Shown one piece after another: positions 6,659 to 7,360 of a stretch of 7,360 bases of DNA. The first letter of the stretch is position 1. Every line of letters begins with the position of its first letter. Source of the stretch: PALSA-243 sp036268375 (GTDB lineage Bacteria; Acidobacteriota; Terriglobia; Bryobacterales; Bryobacteraceae); assembly GCA_036268375.1 (NCBI GenBank), contig DATAUH010000596.1:1-7360 (forward strand), given 5' to 3'. The notes below the pieces were generated by a model, which ran no database searches, had not been told where the DNA came from, and was given only the letters and a program-made list of their open reading frames with translations. The position numbers and the translations under genes are program-made.

Positions 6659-7009
6659 TCAGAGCGCGAATTCCAAGTGACCATCGTCGAGAGAGCGCCA
6701 CTCAGAAGACTTTCGAATCGGCAGCCGGCCGAGTGCCTCACGGAACTCCTCCGTAGTCTGGCATTCGACAAGCAACAAAATAGTTTGCTTGGTTACGCGG
6801 GCCCGCATCTGTTCGTAAGCTGCGTAGATTGGCGCCGTATCAGTGACACCGGAAATGACTGGAGCGAATAGCTTCCTGTAGTCGCGGAGAGCGTTCATCG
6901 CATCCTGGATGAGATTGGGTTCGATTGTGACGATTAGCGAGGTCTCGCCATGCTGCTGCTGTGAGGCGAGCGCATCGAGAATCGCGTTGATGGAGTTCTT
7001 GGGGATCAA
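6659..7009 (-). CDS. Unknown 116-aa soluble protein, TTG start
   Basis: I do not recognise the family. The protein is a mixed alpha/beta, Cys-poor, soluble-looking chain with no signal peptide: an N-terminal helix (NSINAILDALASQQQHG), a strand (SLIVTIEP), a helix (LIQDAMNALRDYRKLF), a Tyr/Ala-rich helix (PIYAAYEQMRARV), a strongly hydrophobic strand (QTILLLVEC) and a helix (TTEEFREALGRL). The codons look genuinely coding, with many C/G third positions. No ATG is available upstream before an in-frame TGA (7058-7060). TTG at 7009 is chosen because AAAAGGA (7017-7023) ends 7 bases before it; the next in-frame ATG would remove the first 37 residues. A sigma-70-like promoter lies about 190 bases upstream. 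The overlapping plus-strand ORFs have random-looking composition and are dismissed. Alternating helix and strand could suit a small regulatory or adaptor protein, but no function can be assigned. Confidence 0.65.
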   Translation of the reverse strand: MIPKNSINAILDALASQQQHGETSLIVTIEPNLIQDAMNALRDYRKLFAPVISGVTDTAPIYAAYEQMRARVTKQTILLLVECQTTEEFREALGRLPIRKSSEWRSLDDGHLEFAL

Positions 7010-7086
7010 TGTATTTTCCTTTTCTGTGTGAATGGTGGGCGTTTCCGAATTGCCAGGTCAAGATCCTGTGTGATCAGGCGGCGCAT
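7006..7086 (-). CDS. Possible 26-aa leader ORF overlapping the start of the 116-aa gene
   Basis: ATG at 7086 opens a frame beginning MRRLITQDLDLAIRKRPPF that ends in the TGA at 7006-7008. This TGA overlaps the TTG start of the next gene as TTGA, the geometry of translational coupling. The peptide is strongly basic at its C-terminus (QKRKIH). The Shine-Dalgarno is weak (GGGA about 10 bases upstream). The same frame extends upstream to a possible TTG at 7110. It may be a coupling leader, a remnant of a longer gene, or chance. Confidence 0.25.
   Translation of the reverse strand: MRRLITQDLDLAIRKRPPFTQKRKIH
7017..7023 (-). promoter_or_regulatory. Ribosome binding site supporting a TTG start
   Basis: The minus strand reads AAAAGGA ending 7 bases before the TTG at 7009. 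No ATG or GTG is equally well placed in this frame, so the site decides the start. Confidence 0.55.
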
Positions 7087-7201
7087 CGCGCTTTCCCATT
7101 CGCAATTCAAATTTTGAGGGTTTTTTTAGGCTCGGAAGGAATTATGCCTTGGCGGCAACCGAGACCGTGAGAGGTTAGAAACTACCGCATCTCACTTCTA
7201 G

Positions 7202-7231
7202 AGAATATCTGGCGGCCGGCAAGAATGTCAA
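7202..7231 (-). promoter_or_regulatory. Sigma-70-type promoter of the minus-strand unit
   Basis: On the minus strand a perfect -35 TTGACA (7226-7231) is followed after 18 bases by TATTCT (7202-7207; 4 of 6 to TATAAT). Transcription would start near 7195 and run into the 116-aa gene, leaving an untranslated leader of about 185 bases. This is the best promoter match in the window. Confidence 0.5.
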
Positions 7232-7255
7232 GAGTAACTACTCGAGAGTAACTCG
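7231..7255. repeat. Direct repeat abutting the -35 box, probable regulator site
   Basis: AGAGTAACTACTCG (7231-7244) is followed immediately by AGAGTAACTCG (7245-7255), the same sequence lacking ACT. The units also contain inverted GAGTA/TACTC half-sites (7232-7236, 7239-7243, 7246-7250). The array sits directly upstream of, and shares one base with, the -35 box of the minus-strand promoter, a usual place for an activator or repressor. Confidence 0.5.
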
Positions 7256-7258
7256 AGC

Positions 7259-7311
7259 CCGTGGTATCAGGCGCGAGGGTACGTCTCGCGACCGATCCTG
7301 GTACAGCACGG
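7259..7311 (+). other. Long bulged hairpin, 19 pairs
   Basis: The 5' arm 7259-7277 is paired without interruption: CCGTG (7259-7263) with CACGG (7307-7311), GTATCAGG (7264-7271) with CCTGGTAC (7297-7304, one T-G wobble), and CGCGAG (7272-7277) with CTCGCG (7285-7290). The loop has 7 bases (7278-7284). Unpaired bases occur only on the 3' arm: AG (7305-7306) and ACCGAT (7291-7296). The T-G pair becomes an A-C mismatch on the other strand, so plus-strand RNA or single-stranded DNA would fold best. No T-run follows. It may be a structured RNA, a mobile-element end or a protein-binding fold; I cannot assign it to a known family. Confidence 0.5.
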
Positions 7312-7324
7312 ACAAGGAATCTGT

Positions 7325-7353
7325 GGCGGAGCTGCCTTAGTGAAAATTCCGCC
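7325..7353. repeat. Inverted repeat GGCGGA...TCCGCC at the window edge
   Basis: GGCGGA (7325-7330) and TCCGCC (7348-7353) are inverted around 17 bases. On the minus strand this reads GGCGGAATTTTCACTAAGGC, which reminds me of subterminal repeats of some IS21-family elements; this is from memory and unverified. No transposase is visible, so an element, if present, would lie to the right of the window. Confidence 0.25.
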
Positions 7354-7360
7354 GTTACTT

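Noticed and set aside
6406..6871. Plus-strand ORFs of 116 and 101 codons opposite the small-protein unit
   Set aside because: No ribosome binding sites and random-looking Arg/Ser/Thr-rich sequence; the minus strand has better coding character, a promoter and ribosome binding sites.
7259..7311. Reading the bulged hairpin as a tRNA, an attC site or a group II intron domain V
   Set aside because: No cloverleaf or anticodon arm, no attC-type core ends, a 7-base loop instead of a tetraloop, and a 6-base bulge where domain V has two bases.
1..7360. CRISPR arrays, rRNA or tRNA genes
   Set aside because: No regularly spaced repeats, no rRNA-like stretches and no cloverleaf were seen on either strand by eye.

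Overview
The window looks like a chromosomal segment of an Acidobacteriota bacterium, most likely of the Bryobacterales/Solibacter type. This is inferred from gene content and was not tested by any search. The markers are moderately high GC, an acidobacterial/planctomycete-type Ser/Thr kinase with a C-terminal TPR half, a kinase-associated ECF-like sigma factor, a PEP-CTERM protein with a PEPAS-type sorting signal, an M28 peptidase, and a secreted protein resembling lineage-specific hypothetical proteins.

Layout. Bases 2-703 (+) are the 3' part of a zinc M28-family peptidase. A 277-base convergent gap follows, with a GC-rich hairpin at its right end. Bases 980-1567 (-) encode a short PEP-CTERM exported protein. 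It diverges from a kinase gene (1659-4631, +) across a 91-base gap that contains a perfect 18-bp palindrome. The kinase stop codon overlaps the GTG start of a sigma-70/ECF-like gene (4628-5362, +), so the two are probably translationally coupled. A convergent minus-strand gene (5493-6227) encodes a secreted protein of unknown function. The right-hand kilobase holds no long, recognised gene. It does hold a credible minus-strand unit: a good sigma-70-type promoter with abutting direct repeats (7202-7255), a possible 26-codon leader ORF, a 116-aa unknown protein starting at TTG (6659-7009), and a possible 32-aa ORF with a strong ribosome binding site (6527-6625). Upstream of that promoter lies an unusually long bulged hairpin (7259-7311).

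How the parts may work together. The kinase and sigma factor read as one signalling module. The cytosolic kinase has a zinc ribbon, a full set of catalytic motifs, and TolB-like and TPR regions. The sigma factor has a Lys and a Thr within the usually acidic region 2.2 motif, which fits activation by phosphorylation. The divergent PEP-CTERM gene shares the palindrome-bearing intergenic region and is a candidate co-regulated or target gene. The M28 peptidase and the 5493-6227 protein are probably cell-envelope or secreted proteins with no demonstrated link to the module. The best candidates for undescribed biology are the kinase/sigma/PEP-CTERM locus and the small-protein unit with its structured upstream region.
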